A program made the position numbers and the translations under genes. The notes beneath the pieces are model-generated. The model was not told the origin of the DNA, searched no databases, and was given only the letters and a program-made list of their open reading frames with translations. DNA of 64,000 nucleotides, from the NCBI RefSeq assembly GCF_021729075.1, contig NZ_JAJSAQ010000003.1:310001-374000 (forward strand), written 5' to 3'. Below are positions 54,168 through 64,000 of this stretch, one piece after another. The stretch's first letter is position 1. Each line of letters starts with the position of its first letter. The DNA is from Microbulbifer guangxiensis. GTDB taxonomy: Bacteria; Pseudomonadota; Gammaproteobacteria; Pseudomonadales; Cellvibrionaceae.

Positions 54168-56573
54168 ATGCCGGGGTCCATTATTGGCCGGCTGGGTCGG
54201 CGCGTGCGTGCCAAATATGTGGAGTCACTTTTCAAAGTTACCGCAATAGCGCTCTCGGTTGGAATGGCGGTAGGCGCTTTTGCCGGAGAGTTCCCGGTTT
54301 CAGCTGAGCAATCTGTCGTCCGCGACCGCGGTAAGCCGGCAACCAAGATCATTCCCTTCAATGCTCCGAAAGCAGGTGAACACTACTACCTGCGCATCTA
54401 TAACGGTAGTGGAGCGAAGTCTCTTGTCACTGCCGGTAGTGTCTCTGTAAACGGCAACGTCGTACTCGCTAATCATGATTTTAATAACAACTCCGAGTTT
54501 TTCGAGATTCCGTTGAATCTCGGGCTACAAAACAAACTCGAGATAACTCTCAGTGGCAGCCCTGGTAGCGGCTTTCACGTTGAGGTGATCGGGGTGGATG
54601 AGGTGAGCCCAGAGATTACCGCCGAGATTTCTCCAAGCGCAAACACGTTCGGTTGGCACAGCAGTGATGTGCTGGTGACCTTTGCATGTTCCGATGATCT
54701 GAGCGGCGTCGCAAGTTGCAGTGACCCGATAACGATCAGTAGTGAGGGAAATGACCAGAAGGTGACAGGCACAGCTACCGATGTCGCCGGCAACAGGGCA
54801 GAAATACAGGCTGCTGTCAGTCTCGATAAAACTCCGCCCTCCCTAGAGCCATCCGTCGCGCCCCAGCCAAACAGCGCTGGATGGCACAGGGATCAGGTGA
54901 CAGTTAGTTACCGGTGTGCGGATGCCCTTAGCGGTATAGCTGAATGCCCGGCATCAGTACAGCTGGAAGACGAGGGCGCGGATCAACCAGTCAAAGCGAG
55001 TGCCACTGATATCGCCGGGAACCGCGTGAGTGCGGAAACCTTGCTTAGCATCGATACAACATCTCCAACAGTAACTGCTGAATTAGTAGCACCACCAAAT
55101 GCAGAGGGCTGGCATCGGGAGCCGGTTATGGTGACGTTCAACTGCTTCGATGCGCTTAGCGGTATGGATAGCTGCCCCGAACCAGTGTTGGTTTCCGATG
55201 ATGGTGAAAGCCAGGCAATCACAGGCAGTGCAACGGACGTGGCTGGAAATACAGGGTCTGCAGAGATCATAGTCAGTCTCGACCAGGTCGCTCCGGAGCT
55301 GAGCTTTGTATCTCCGGCAGATGGTGATCTGCTAAGCGAGCCTAACCCTCAAATCACGCTGATCTTCTCCGATAACCTCGCTATCGATGTTGACAGCCTG
55401 CAAGTTTATGTGGACAGCGCGCCAGTCGAAAGCTGCCAGGTAGTGGGGCAGCAAGCGACCTGTATTCCGGCTAACCCGATTAGTGGCGAGACTGAAATCT
55501 CACTGGTGGCCAGTATTGGGGATCTGGCAGGTAACAATCGAGAGGTAAGAGTAACGACCGCATTAGATTCCGATAGCGATAGCGTCGCAGATTTTGTTGA
55601 CGCCTGCCCCGCTACCGCCGTGTTCCACTCCACTGATAGCAATGGCTGTGCCGCGGAACAGCGTGATAGCGATGGAGATGGTGTCGATGATGCGGCTGAA
55701 ATCGCCGCGGGCACTGATCCAGATGATCCCAGCAGCTTTCCCGAGCTCGAAATAGAGAGATTTGTTGCCTCTCCCGGGACCGTCGCGGGTCCGGGTGGCA
55801 GCGTTGAGCTACGCTGGCGCGTCATTGGTGCACAGCGAATCGAACTGAGCCGCGACGATGGTGGAGAGCCCATAGTTGAGCTGGATGCCGAGGGTGCGAT
55901 TGTAGTCAGTCCGAAGATCAGCACAAATTTCACACTTACCGCGCAGGGTCCTTCCGGTGAGACTCGCCAGGTCCTGACAGTGACAGTGGAGCAGTCACCA
56001 CCCCCGCAGCGTTGGACCACGCCAAGTATCCCGGTAAAAGAACAGATAGCCACCTCACTCGCAGTGGGCGGCGATGGCAGTGCTTACATGAGCACCTTTG
56101 ATGGACACTTCTATAAAGTTGATCCCCGCGGTCAGGTTGAATGGGTGTTGAGGGATTTTGGTTTGGTTATGGGGAAAGCCTCAGTTAGTCCGGAGCGCAT
56201 AATCGTCGGTTCCAATATCAGTGGCAGTGGTCATCAAGAGAATGCTGGCCGTGTTTACGCACTGTCTCCGGACAAGACGCTATTGTGGCAGTTCGACACT
56301 GAGGGAGCCGTTTTAGCCAGCCCACTATTAAACGACGACCAAACACTGACTTACATCGTTACTTACAGCGGCAATATCTATGCGCTTAAGAGCGAAAGTG
56401 GTCAGCAGGTTTGGGGGTTCAAACTGCCGGCAGGTCAGTTCGTATCGTCCACTCCAGTGCTTTCTGGGACGAATCTGATAGTGCATACAGAGTCACAGAA
56501 GATCTTTGCGCTTGCGACAGGTGGCTCAGTTGGCGAAGACCGTATTATTTGGAAAAGAAAGCTAAGCCAGTAA
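54168..56573 (+). CDS. Secreted Ig-repeat / TSP3 / PQQ-propeller protein
   Basis: An 801-residue protein. A long signal region (VESLFKVTAIALSVGMAVGA, cleavage near GAFA) is followed by a beta domain (40-145), then about three Ig-like repeats of 76 residues at 147-223, 224-299 and 300-375 (each with GWH, C-x-D-x-LSG, and TATDVAGN-type turns) and a divergent fourth (about 376-468). Residues 469-530 form a thrombospondin type 3-like calcium stretch (DSDGDGVDDAAEIAAGTDP). The end (about 620-801) is a PQQ-like beta-propeller with blades GDGSAYMSTFDGHFYKVDP and GNIYALKSESGQQVWGFKLP. It stops partway through a propeller, so it may be truncated. AGGGGGG precedes the ATG. Likely exported to the surface; no enzyme motif. 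Confidence 0.75.
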   Translation: MPGSIIGRLGRRVRAKYVESLFKVTAIALSVGMAVGAFAGEFPVSAEQSVVRDRGKPATKIIPFNAPKAGEHYYLRIYNGSGAKSLVTAGSVSVNGNVVLANHDFNNNSEFFEIPLNLGLQNKLEITLSGSPGSGFHVEVIGVDEVSPEITAEISPSANTFGWHSSDVLVTFACSDDLSGVASCSDPITISSEGNDQKVTGTATDVAGNRAEIQAAVSLDKTPPSLEPSVAPQPNSAGWHRDQVTVSYRCADALSGIAECPASVQLEDEGADQPVKASATDIAGNRVSAETLLSIDTTSPTVTAELVAPPNAEGWHREPVMVTFNCFDALSGMDSCPEPVLVSDDGESQAITGSATDVAGNTGSAEIIVSLDQVAPELSFVSPADGDLLSEPNPQITLIFSDNLAIDVDSLQVYVDSAPVESCQVVGQQATCIPANPISGETEISLVASIGDLAGNNREVRVTTALDSDSDSVADFVDACPATAVFHSTDSNGCAAEQRDSDGDGVDDAAEIAAGTDPDDPSSFPELEIERFVASPGTVAGPGGSVELRWRVIGAQRIELSRDDGGEPIVELDAEGAIVVSPKISTNFTLTAQGPSGETRQVLTVTVEQSPPPQRWTTPSIPVKEQIATSLAVGGDGSAYMSTFDGHFYKVDPRGQVEWVLRDFGLVMGKASVSPERIIVGSNISGSGHQENAGRVYALSPDKTLLWQFDTEGAVLASPLLNDDQTLTYIVTYSGNIYALKSESGQQVWGFKLPAGQFVSSTPVLSGTNLIVHTESQKIFALATGGSVGEDRIIWKRKLSQ

Positions 56574-56690
56574 CTTCTTTCCAAAATATCTGCTTTATTT
56601 TAAAAGCTATTTCGATTTCTGTTAATAATTTTAAAGACTGAGAAATCAGCATGGGAAGGCTGATTTATAAAAGGTAATAAGGTCGATTTT

Positions 56691-59600
56691 ATGTTCGGTA
56701 GGGATATCGTCGCTAATCGGTATGTATTTCTTTTTGGCGCTGTAATATTGAGCTTGGCAAATTATGCGTCCGCATGGCCTCCAAGTCTAATTTTGAGTGA
56801 TGACGGCTATAGTCTTGATGGAGATTATGACGTTGCTTTAAGCGCTAACACCCCTGCTGTCCCACCCGAGGCAGGTGTTAAAAATGTTTATCGAATCTAT
56901 GAAAAGGCCGAAAATGAAACGAAATGGCGTGTCATAGGTGCTAAGGTTTCCAGTGTTTCCTCAAGTATTTCCATTAGCCTCTCTAAAGGTAATGGTGAGT
57001 ATAAATACAAAGGGGAGGTGGAAAGATATTGTGAAGATAATGTTCTATGTGCGCATTTTGGTCAAGTTGGATATGAAAGTGCAGAGACTGCAGAAAAAAC
57101 TGTCATTGTGGATATCCCAGAGCGGCCAGGAAATCCAATCATCAATTCCCTTCCTGATTCGATAGAGGCTGAAGGTGGTGCGTACAGCATTGGCTGGAAG
57201 CCACCGACAACAGGAGATTTCGACTACTACCTGGTACAAGAGCGGAGAACTGGCGGTGCTAGTTGGTGCTCGGGGGATAACCCGTATAACACGGCAGGAG
57301 AACACTTCGGAATCTGCTATGCCAAAAAAGTGCCTGTTTCATCTCCGAGAGGCTACTCAGTTAGTAGCCGCTCAGAGGGTTCATACGGATATCGGGTGTT
57401 CGCTTGTAATGCGCTCGAGTGCGGTGATCCCAGCCCGGTTGAGTCGGTTAGCGTCCAGAAGATTCCAGCACAGGATGTAGTCTGGAGAAAGCCCTTCACC
57501 AATGAAGTACTGCGCGTAGGCCAGCAAAAAACGCTGACAGTTTCGGTCAATGGTGGCGGCACAGCTATTTCCAGTGTCAGGTTCTACCGCAATCAGGTTT
57601 CGGACAGTGGCTCCTACTACATAGGGGTCGCTACCGATATCGACAGTAGCGTGGACCAGTGCGATAACTGCTATAGCCTCAATTGGTTATCAGTTGCCGC
57701 CGATACCAATAAGTTGATTGCCGTGGTGATGAATGAAGCAGGGAAAGAAAGTACTAAAGAACTGCCGGTTACTGTCGATACCAATACGCCCCCTGAAGTA
57801 GGGTTGGATCTAGACGCCCTGCCGACCAAGGTCTTCCAGGGGCAGGTGGTAACGCTGGTGGCGAGGGCAAGAGACCTGGATGGCAGTATCGACACAAATC
57901 GCGTTGAGTTTCTCTTGGACAGCGACACTAACGTCATCGGTTCCGGCACCCACATTGGGGTCGAGAACGGCTGGCATAAATTCGAACTGGAATGGACCGT
58001 CCCGCAGGCCGGTAGTTATTCAATGGGTGTCAGGGCTTACGACAGCGAGGCCGCTCCTACCCAGACCTTTCAACAGGTTACCTTCGAGGCCCTGCAACCT
58101 CCGGAGCCTCCAGCGACCATTGACGTGACCGGCATCACCAGTGGCAACGAATTTTCGTTGCGTAATGGCGATACTTTTACCGGCGATTATTATCGAGTTG
58201 CCTGGGAGGCGGTAGCAGGAGCCACTCACTACCGGTTAGACGAAGTCCATGACGGTGACTTTGAAACCTCGGAGTCATATGACGCATTTGCGCCTGTGGT
58301 AACAGTGCCTAACCGGGCACATGGCCACTATCTTTACCGGGCGGTTGCCTGCAATGCTGCCGGTTGCAGTGACGAATTGGAGCCACCCCAGTGGGGCCCG
58401 GAATTCAGCGTTGATGTTGTTCGTATTGCGCCCCAGGCACCCGCCGGCCTGAGGGCAGGCTCTCTACATCCAGAATTTGATATCACTAGTCGTATAGCCT
58501 TGCACTGGAATGCGGTGACCAGTGCTCCAGAACCTCGTTATTACCTGTTGGAAGAGAAGCCTGGCGGTGTGGATGGGTCGGGGAGCTGGACCGAGGTGGG
58601 TCGCCTGTCTCATAGCTCGGAGGCAGAATTCGCTCCCCACCTGGCTGTCTCCGACCGTACGCCCGGGATTTACAGCTACCGGGTCAATGCCTGTAATGCG
58701 GAAACGAGCTGCAGCACTGACGGTGAAATAGTTACCGTTCAGGTAGTACCCCCGGTCCTGCTCAGTGCTGAAGGTGCCTGCGAGGGTCAGTGCCTGCGCG
58801 TTGCCGGCAGCGGACTCGATCCGGACGCCTTCTTTACCCTGACTAATCTCCGCACCGGAGACCAGCAGTTGATCGAAAAGAGTAAAGTCAACTGGCAGCC
58901 GCCGGTAACCGATGGGCCAATTGAGCAACGTAACCTGACGACCTATGCAGAACTGCCGTTCTCAGCCGTAATGAGGCGCGCTTTTGAGGAGCAGGATGGA
59001 GTGCATATCGCGGTAGAAATACCCAGGGGCGAGCGAGCGGCGGTGAACGCGTATGGAAACAAGACCGTTGAGCGCCTGAGCCAGATTGATTCATCTCCGA
59101 CGGTTGGTGCCGATGGTACGGTTTATGTAGGCTCAGGAAGTAAGGTCTATGCACTGGATCCTGAGGATGGTTCGGTTCGATCCGGTTGGCCATTTTTTAC
59201 CCAAGACGTAGTAAAGGCCACACCCACCATCGATTCCGTTAACGGTAATATCTATGTTGGCTCCCTGGATGGCCACCTCTACGCATTGACGCCTAACGGC
59301 CTGGAGCAGTGGCGGGTGCAAACCGGCGGCGATCTGGTGGCCTCGGCCGTGCTCGACGAGAACCGTATCCTCTATCAGGGCTCCATGGATGGGGCTATCT
59401 ATGCCGTTCAGGCACAGAACGGTGCCGTGCAGTGGACCTATCCCGCCGGGGCTGGTATCGCCGAAACCCCGGTGCTGGCCGGTAACGGCACTCTTTATTT
59501 TACTACCGTCGGTAGCAGCCAGATCCATGCGCTGGGGCGCGGAGTCCTGGGGCCAGACCAACTCGTCTGGGAAAGTCGCGACGAATCCCTGCTGGCAGAC

Positions 59601-62600
59601 AGCATGGCATCTCTCGACTGGCAGCCCAGCGAGCGCGAGCGGCCCGAGTACAAAATGGCCACGCGGCTTTATCGGCTACTACTGCAGCCGCCGCTGTCAC
59701 TGTCTCGGGATGTTTTGACCTTCTGGACGTCTGCCCTGGTCATAGGAGCCAGCCCAGAAGAAGTGGCTGGCGCTTTCCTGGCATCGGACACAGGGGTTGC
59801 CAACTTCCCGCCGACCCAAAATCACGCTGCATTCGTGGACCAGCTGTACGAGCGCGCCTTCCCCGGGCAGGGGCAGCCGGCGTTTACCCATGCGGGCCAG
59901 CTTTATACCCGCAATAGCCTTTTGGATGTCATGGCCGGGGGCGCCAGTCGTGCCGATGTGGCGATGTTGTTTGCGGAATCTGTGCAATATATCACCGCAA
60001 CCAGCGAACTACTGAATCGCAGCTTTGAATACATGTATGTACAGGATTACTCCTGGGCCGTGTTCAGCTGTGATGAAGGAGATGAATACACCCGCGACTG
60101 CGATAGTGACGACCTGCCTGACTACTGGGAGATCCTTTACTTTGGCAGTGATTCAGTAGAGCGCGGTGACTCCGATGCTGATGGTGATGGAGTCAGCAAC
60201 CGAGATGCCTTTCTGGCAGGTATCGATCCCTGTGCCAACCTGTGCCGAAATGGCGTGATTGCCGAGGCGCCTTCGCCGGCACTTACGCCGATGCTGGATT
60301 CGGGCGAGCTGGCTATCTCTGCGCAGACGGGCAGTCTGCCGGGCAAGTTCCGTGTCAATGAAGCGGGCGCGGCCAGTTACAGTATTCCGCTCAGCCTTCC
60401 GGCCGGTACTGCCGGCGTTGTTCCGGATATCTCCCTGAATTATTCCAGCCAGTCCGGCAATGGTCTCGTGGGCTACGGTTGGGGAATAGGGGGGCTATCC
60501 GCGGTAACCCGCTGCCGCCAGACTCTGGGACAGGATGGCCAGGCCCGGCCAATTACTTGGACAGCAGAGGATCGCTTCTGTCTGGATGGCCAGCGCTTGC
60601 TGGTGGTTGAGGGTGAATACGGTGAGCCGGGAAGCCGCTATCGCACGGAGATTGATAGCTTTGCCCTGATGCAGGCGCACGGCGGTGAGGCCGGCAACCC
60701 AGCCTATTTCACGGTGGAACGCAAGGATGGTTCCATCAGCTACTACGGTCGCGATGGAGACGCCCGACAGGACACCGGGCAGGGCACTCTATCCTGGGCT
60801 ATCAGCACTTTCGAGGATAGCGTCGGGAATCGAATCGAGTTCATTTATGCGAGTGACGGTGGTCAACGGGTTCGCGAAATTCGCTATGCCTATGTCAGTC
60901 CTGGCAGGAGCAGGGATACCGGCTACGGGGCAAGGGTGATCTTCGACTACGAAAGCCGCTCCGATCCTATCCGCGGCTATACCGCAGGTGAATTACTGGA
61001 AACCCGAAAACGGCTGACCACGGTACGCATACACAACAGTAGTGGCTCCGGAATGCAGGAAGTACGCCGCTACGAGCTCGGATACTTGAATTATCCCGCG
61101 GACCGGTTGAGCCGCCTGGAACGCATCCGTCAGTGCGCTGATGAGCTATGCCAGCCCGACACCATCTTCGACTGGCGGCTACCGCTGCCGGGAAGTTTCG
61201 CCGCCAGTGCCAGTGATTCAGTAACCCTGAGCAATCAGGAGGACCGCGTTGCAGTGGGCACAAGACCAGCGGACATCAATGGTGATGGCCGTATGGACCT
61301 GATCTGGCTGGAGCCGGATTTTGACCCTGATGGCAATGGTGGTAGTGAAGTTGACTATCAGTGGTTCAAGTATGTGCTTGCCGAGGATGATGGGTTCGGC
61401 CCAGAACTATCGGTCTACCGTGAGGATGACGATACCTCTCGCCCGTACGAATGGCAGATGATCGACTACAACGGCGACGGCCGTGCAGATCTGGTCACCT
61501 ACCTGAATGACCGCAAGCACTGGGGCATCGTCGTAGCACAGCCGGATGCCGACGGTGAATGGACACTCTCCGGTAGCCCCCGTTACCTGCCCGAACTGAC
61601 TGAGCGCAATGCCAAGTTTCTCGACCTGAATGGCGATGGCCTGGCGGACTATCTCGCCGGCAATAACTATCGCCTGCTTGAACCCTCCGCGAGTCCATCG
61701 AGCAGCACCTATTACCGTTTCTCTGACAGCCAGGTAGCGAAGCTTGATGTGGACTGGGACCTTGTAGAGTTTGGGGGCTACCAGAGGCGAGACTCTGAGG
61801 ATCTTTCTGTCAGGATCAGCAGTGAGACGAGCCCCGCAGACTTTAACGGTGATGGGATCCTTGACCCGGTAGCCCTGCTCAGGGTTACTGACAACTGCTA
61901 TCGGGACGGAGCCGCCGGGGATGCAGAATGTGAATACCATCGGGGCCTGATGGTGATGGCCTCCTCGGGCGTTGGTGATTACGGCAGCTATGCATTCCTT
62001 GGCGATGTCCTTACTGCTGAGCCAGTTGACATTAACGGTGATGGTCTACCCGATATCGTATATCGCAGGGGCGAAAGCGGATATTACCGGATCAACAGCG
62101 GCCAGCAATTCGGTGACGAGGTTTCTTTGGGGGAGCTGCCCAAGCATCGCCAATACTTTGACTATGACAATGATGGTGATAATGACCTGGCCTGGCATGA
62201 CCATGAGGCCGGCCGCCTGAAGATCAGGCGTTGGCACAGCCTGGAACAGCGCTTTGGCGAACCGGAATCCTTTCTCCAGACCTCCCGTAATGAAAATGCC
62301 CTGCACATTTTCGTCGACATGAACGGTGATGGGGTCAACGACTACATCCGCGTAGAAAACGATCGCGCCTATCTGTACCCGGCGACGGAATTCCGTGTGC
62401 CGGTCAACGTGGTAGAGAAAATTACCAATGGCCTGGGTGCAGAGACCGATATCGCCTATGGATCCCTGACCAGCAGTGGTCATTACAAACGTCGTGACAT
62501 CAGCCCTACGACCGAAGAGCGGTGTGAGTCAGCCAATTATGATGATGGTCGATTGGGCCCACGAAACGGCAGTCTCCGTGAGTGGTGTCGAGACTACGCT

Positions 62601-64000
62601 GTGGCCGACCTGGCGAAATATTACGGTTACCTGAACGATCCCTGGGAGGGCGAAGACCGTCTCGGCAAGCTGTCGCCGACACTAGAGCTGATGGGTCCGA
62701 TGTACGTGGTCACCCGCGTCGACAGCAGCGCCCCCGTTGCTGGAGACCCCGAATCCAAGAGTGCAGTCAGTTATTACTACGCGCAGGCCAGGGTGCAGGC
62801 GGGCGGGAGAGGCATGCTCGGCTTCGAGCAGTTGACCACCGTCGATGAGCAGACCGGGGTTGAGACGACAACCACCTATCGTCAGGACTTCCCGTTCCAG
62901 GGTTACCCCCAGAGCACTGAAGTCAGGTCTGCTCAGGGACATCTCCTGAGCGAATCCCGCAATAGCTGGCGGCTGAAAAATGCAGGCGGCACCGCCTGGC
63001 AGGAAAACTGGCCTGCGCGGGCTCGGGAAAATGGCAGCGGGGATCTGGGGCCATTACAGCCCTGGCTGGAACGCACGGAAGAGACTTCTTACGAGCTGGT
63101 TCAAAATGGCGCTGCGAAGGGCAGCGTCATGAAATCCGTGGTGACCGATAACGAGTACGACTCCCACGGCAACCCACAATCTATTGTCGTGACCACTTCT
63201 GGTAGCAGCGATACGTTTGTCACTGCCACCACCAACGAATATGGCCCTGGACGGAGCCTGTCTCTGGGCAGCGGGCGTACGCTGTCCACCTTCGCTGAGC
63301 TTGGCCGTCTCACCCGCACTGAGGTCGAGCACAGTCGCACCGTGGATGGGGTTGCCGACAGCGAACTCCGCATCAGTGAGTTCGACTACTACACCAGTGG
63401 CAACTGGTCGGGCCTGCTGAAAGAAGAGGTGATAGAGCCGGATGCCGAGGATGCGACGCTCACCCTCACTACCACCTACACCTATGATGATTTCGGCAAC
63501 AAGACCAGTATCACCCGCTCGACTGAGGGGGAAGTGTCCCGCAGCAGTTACTCCTTCTTCAAGGGCGGGCGTGGTCGTTATCTGGAAAGGGAAGAGAACG
63601 TCTACGGACAGGTAATCCAGCGTGTCGAGGAACGGAATCATCTCGGCCAGCCAGTGCATGTCATCGATATGGCTGGCGTGGCCAGTTTCCACCAATACGA
63701 CGCATTCGGCCGCAAAGTACTGGACTACAGTGCCACGGGTGCGCACTCCATTACGCTGCTGGCCGCGGCGGGCAGCCACTGCCCCGATGGTGCCGCCTAC
63801 CAGCAGGTAACCCGCAAGGCCGGCGGCGGGGAGTCGCTGACCTGCTTTGATGTGCTGGCACGGGAAACCCGTAGCGCCACCCGCGGCTTTGACGGCCAGT
63901 GGGTATACGCAGATACGGAGTATGACAATCTTGGCCGGGTCACGCGCAAGTCAGAGCCCTACAGGGGCAGCCCCGGGGCGGGTCAATACTGGACCGCTAT
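56691..64000 (+). CDS. Giant secreted FnIII/propeller/SpvB/FG-GAP/RHS-repeat protein (partial)
   Basis: An open frame of over 2,430 codons from ATG 56691, cut by the window end. A signal peptide (YVFLFGAVILSLANYASA) leads FnIII-like domains at about residues 143-260, 470-573 and 581-685, a PKD/Ig-like one at 367-460, a PQQ-type propeller (800-953, DGTVYVGSGSKVYALDPEDG), a DUF4214-like helical part (1007-1104), a calcium stretch GDSDADGDGVSNRDA, and a SpvB/TcaC-type N-terminal domain (about 1224-1277, YSIPLSLPAGTAGVVPDISL). Seven FG-GAP-like D-x-N-G-D-G motifs lie at about 1527-1880, then RHS/YD repeats (TYDDFGNKTSITRS, YDAFGRKVLDYS, YDNLGRVTRKSE). Such shells encapsulate a C-terminal toxin in Tc/Rhs systems; that end is not in the window. 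Confidence 0.85.
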   Translation, partial: MFGRDIVANRYVFLFGAVILSLANYASAWPPSLILSDDGYSLDGDYDVALSANTPAVPPEAGVKNVYRIYEKAENETKWRVIGAKVSSVSSSISISLSKGNGEYKYKGEVERYCEDNVLCAHFGQVGYESAETAEKTVIVDIPERPGNPIINSLPDSIEAEGGAYSIGWKPPTTGDFDYYLVQERRTGGASWCSGDNPYNTAGEHFGICYAKKVPVSSPRGYSVSSRSEGSYGYRVFACNALECGDPSPVESVSVQKIPAQDVVWRKPFTNEVLRVGQQKTLTVSVNGGGTAISSVRFYRNQVSDSGSYYIGVATDIDSSVDQCDNCYSLNWLSVAADTNKLIAVVMNEAGKESTKELPVTVDTNTPPEVGLDLDALPTKVFQGQVVTLVARARDLDGSIDTNRVEFLLDSDTNVIGSGTHIGVENGWHKFELEWTVPQAGSYSMGVRAYDSEAAPTQTFQQVTFEALQPPEPPATIDVTGITSGNEFSLRNGDTFTGDYYRVAWEAVAGATHYRLDEVHDGDFETSESYDAFAPVVTVPNRAHGHYLYRAVACNAAGCSDELEPPQWGPEFSVDVVRIAPQAPAGLRAGSLHPEFDITSRIALHWNAVTSAPEPRYYLLEEKPGGVDGSGSWTEVGRLSHSSEAEFAPHLAVSDRTPGIYSYRVNACNAETSCSTDGEIVTVQVVPPVLLSAEGACEGQCLRVAGSGLDPDAFFTLTNLRTGDQQLIEKSKVNWQPPVTDGPIEQRNLTTYAELPFSAVMRRAFEEQDGVHIAVEIPRGERAAVNAYGNKTVERLSQIDSSPTVGADGTVYVGSGSKVYALDPEDGSVRSGWPFFTQDVVKATPTIDSVNGNIYVGSLDGHLYALTPNGLEQWRVQTGGDLVASAVLDENRILYQGSMDGAIYAVQAQNGAVQWTYPAGAGIAETPVLAGNGTLYFTTVGSSQIHALGRGVLGPDQLVWESRDESLLADSMASLDWQPSERERPEYKMATRLYRLLLQPPLSLSRDVLTFWTSALVIGASPEEVAGAFLASDTGVANFPPTQNHAAFVDQLYERAFPGQGQPAFTHAGQLYTRNSLLDVMAGGASRADVAMLFAESVQYITATSELLNRSFEYMYVQDYSWAVFSCDEGDEYTRDCDSDDLPDYWEILYFGSDSVERGDSDADGDGVSNRDAFLAGIDPCANLCRNGVIAEAPSPALTPMLDSGELAISAQTGSLPGKFRVNEAGAASYSIPLSLPAGTAGVVPDISLNYSSQSGNGLVGYGWGIGGLSAVTRCRQTLGQDGQARPITWTAEDRFCLDGQRLLVVEGEYGEPGSRYRTEIDSFALMQAHGGEAGNPAYFTVERKDGSISYYGRDGDARQDTGQGTLSWAISTFEDSVGNRIEFIYASDGGQRVREIRYAYVSPGRSRDTGYGARVIFDYESRSDPIRGYTAGELLETRKRLTTVRIHNSSGSGMQEVRRYELGYLNYPADRLSRLERIRQCADELCQPDTIFDWRLPLPGSFAASASDSVTLSNQEDRVAVGTRPADINGDGRMDLIWLEPDFDPDGNGGSEVDYQWFKYVLAEDDGFGPELSVYREDDDTSRPYEWQMIDYNGDGRADLVTYLNDRKHWGIVVAQPDADGEWTLSGSPRYLPELTERNAKFLDLNGDGLADYLAGNNYRLLEPSASPSSSTYYRFSDSQVAKLDVDWDLVEFGGYQRRDSEDLSVRISSETSPADFNGDGILDPVALLRVTDNCYRDGAAGDAECEYHRGLMVMASSGVGDYGSYAFLGDVLTAEPVDINGDGLPDIVYRRGESGYYRINSGQQFGDEVSLGELPKHRQYFDYDNDGDNDLAWHDHEAGRLKIRRWHSLEQRFGEPESFLQTSRNENALHIFVDMNGDGVNDYIRVENDRAYLYPATEFRVPVNVVEKITNGLGAETDIAYGSLTSSGHYKRRDISPTTEERCESANYDDGRLGPRNGSLREWCRDYAVADLAKYYGYLNDPWEGEDRLGKLSPTLELMGPMYVVTRVDSSAPVAGDPESKSAVSYYYAQARVQAGGRGMLGFEQLTTVDEQTGVETTTTYRQDFPFQGYPQSTEVRSAQGHLLSESRNSWRLKNAGGTAWQENWPARARENGSGDLGPLQPWLERTEETSYELVQNGAAKGSVMKSVVTDNEYDSHGNPQSIVVTTSGSSDTFVTATTNEYGPGRSLSLGSGRTLSTFAELGRLTRTEVEHSRTVDGVADSELRISEFDYYTSGNWSGLLKEEVIEPDAEDATLTLTTTYTYDDFGNKTSITRSTEGEVSRSSYSFFKGGRGRYLEREENVYGQVIQRVEERNHLGQPVHVIDMAGVASFHQYDAFGRKVLDYSATGAHSITLLAAAGSHCPDGAAYQQVTRKAGGGESLTCFDVLARETRSATRGFDGQWVYADTEYDNLGRVTRKSEPYRGSPGAGQYWTA

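Overview
The window looks like chromosomal DNA of a high-GC gammaproteobacterium. The order miaB - phoH-like - ybeY - corC - lnt, the nearby leuS - lptE - holA block and the divergent ybeL-type gene match the E. coli 14-15 min region and its relatives. The gene content (outer-membrane autotransporter esterase, BCCT betaine transporter, palindromic intergenic repeats, very large secreted repeat proteins) fits a marine Cellvibrionales/Microbulbifer-like organism. That placement is inference from gene content, not from a search.

Layout. 0.1-4.9 kb: an alpha-type chaperone-usher fimbrial locus (pilin, usher and tip protein on the minus strand, chaperone convergent on the plus strand). 5.2-7.3 kb: gltX, tRNA-Ala(GGC) and degenerate copies of the tRNA 3' end. 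7.3-8.7 kb: a small AT-rich insert with a NucS-like nuclease and a membrane-anchored orphan. 8.8-21.6 kb: metabolic and housekeeping genes: glycerophosphodiesterase, flavin reductase, a double-rubredoxin/rubredoxin-reductase fusion, beta carbonic anhydrase, GNAT, phospholipase A, Nudix, PLP decarboxylase plus SDR, and an AidB-type acyl-CoA dehydrogenase. 21.8-36.4 kb: a conserved core of holA, lptE, leuS, ybeL-like, YdcF-like, yfcH-like, PagL-like, lnt, corC, ybeY, phoH, miaB and a DUF1820 gene.

36.8-40.4 kb: an unrecognised cassette of a four-TM coiled-coil protein, a membrane-anchored protein coupled to it by an overlapping start, a possible 30-codon microORF, and a convergent SPFH/slipin gene with four repeated N-terminal units. 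40.4-41.6 kb: non-coding, with an odd tRNA-Lys-like gene and three strong hairpin terminators. 41.6-52.8 kb: GDSL autotransporter esterase, BCCT transporter, arfB, an Ldh-family dehydrogenase / GFA / HD-hydrolase run, a DUF2799-type lipoprotein, and a translationally coupled amidase-aminotransferase pair.

52.8-53.8 kb: about eight tandem copies of a roughly 130-bp palindromic repeat. 54.2-64 kb: a low-GC entry into a two-gene locus of giant secreted proteins. The first has Ig-like repeats, a thrombospondin-3-like calcium region and a PQQ-type propeller. The second is cut by the window end and carries FnIII-like domains, a propeller, a DUF4214-like segment, a SpvB/TcaC-type N-terminal domain, seven FG-GAP-like calcium motifs and RHS/YD repeats. 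It is the best candidate here for an undescribed toxin or surface system.

Most long overlapping frames on the opposite strand of high-GC genes were treated as shadows and left out. Starts were moved to internal ATG/GTG/TTG codons where a Shine-Dalgarno sequence or signal peptide favoured it.
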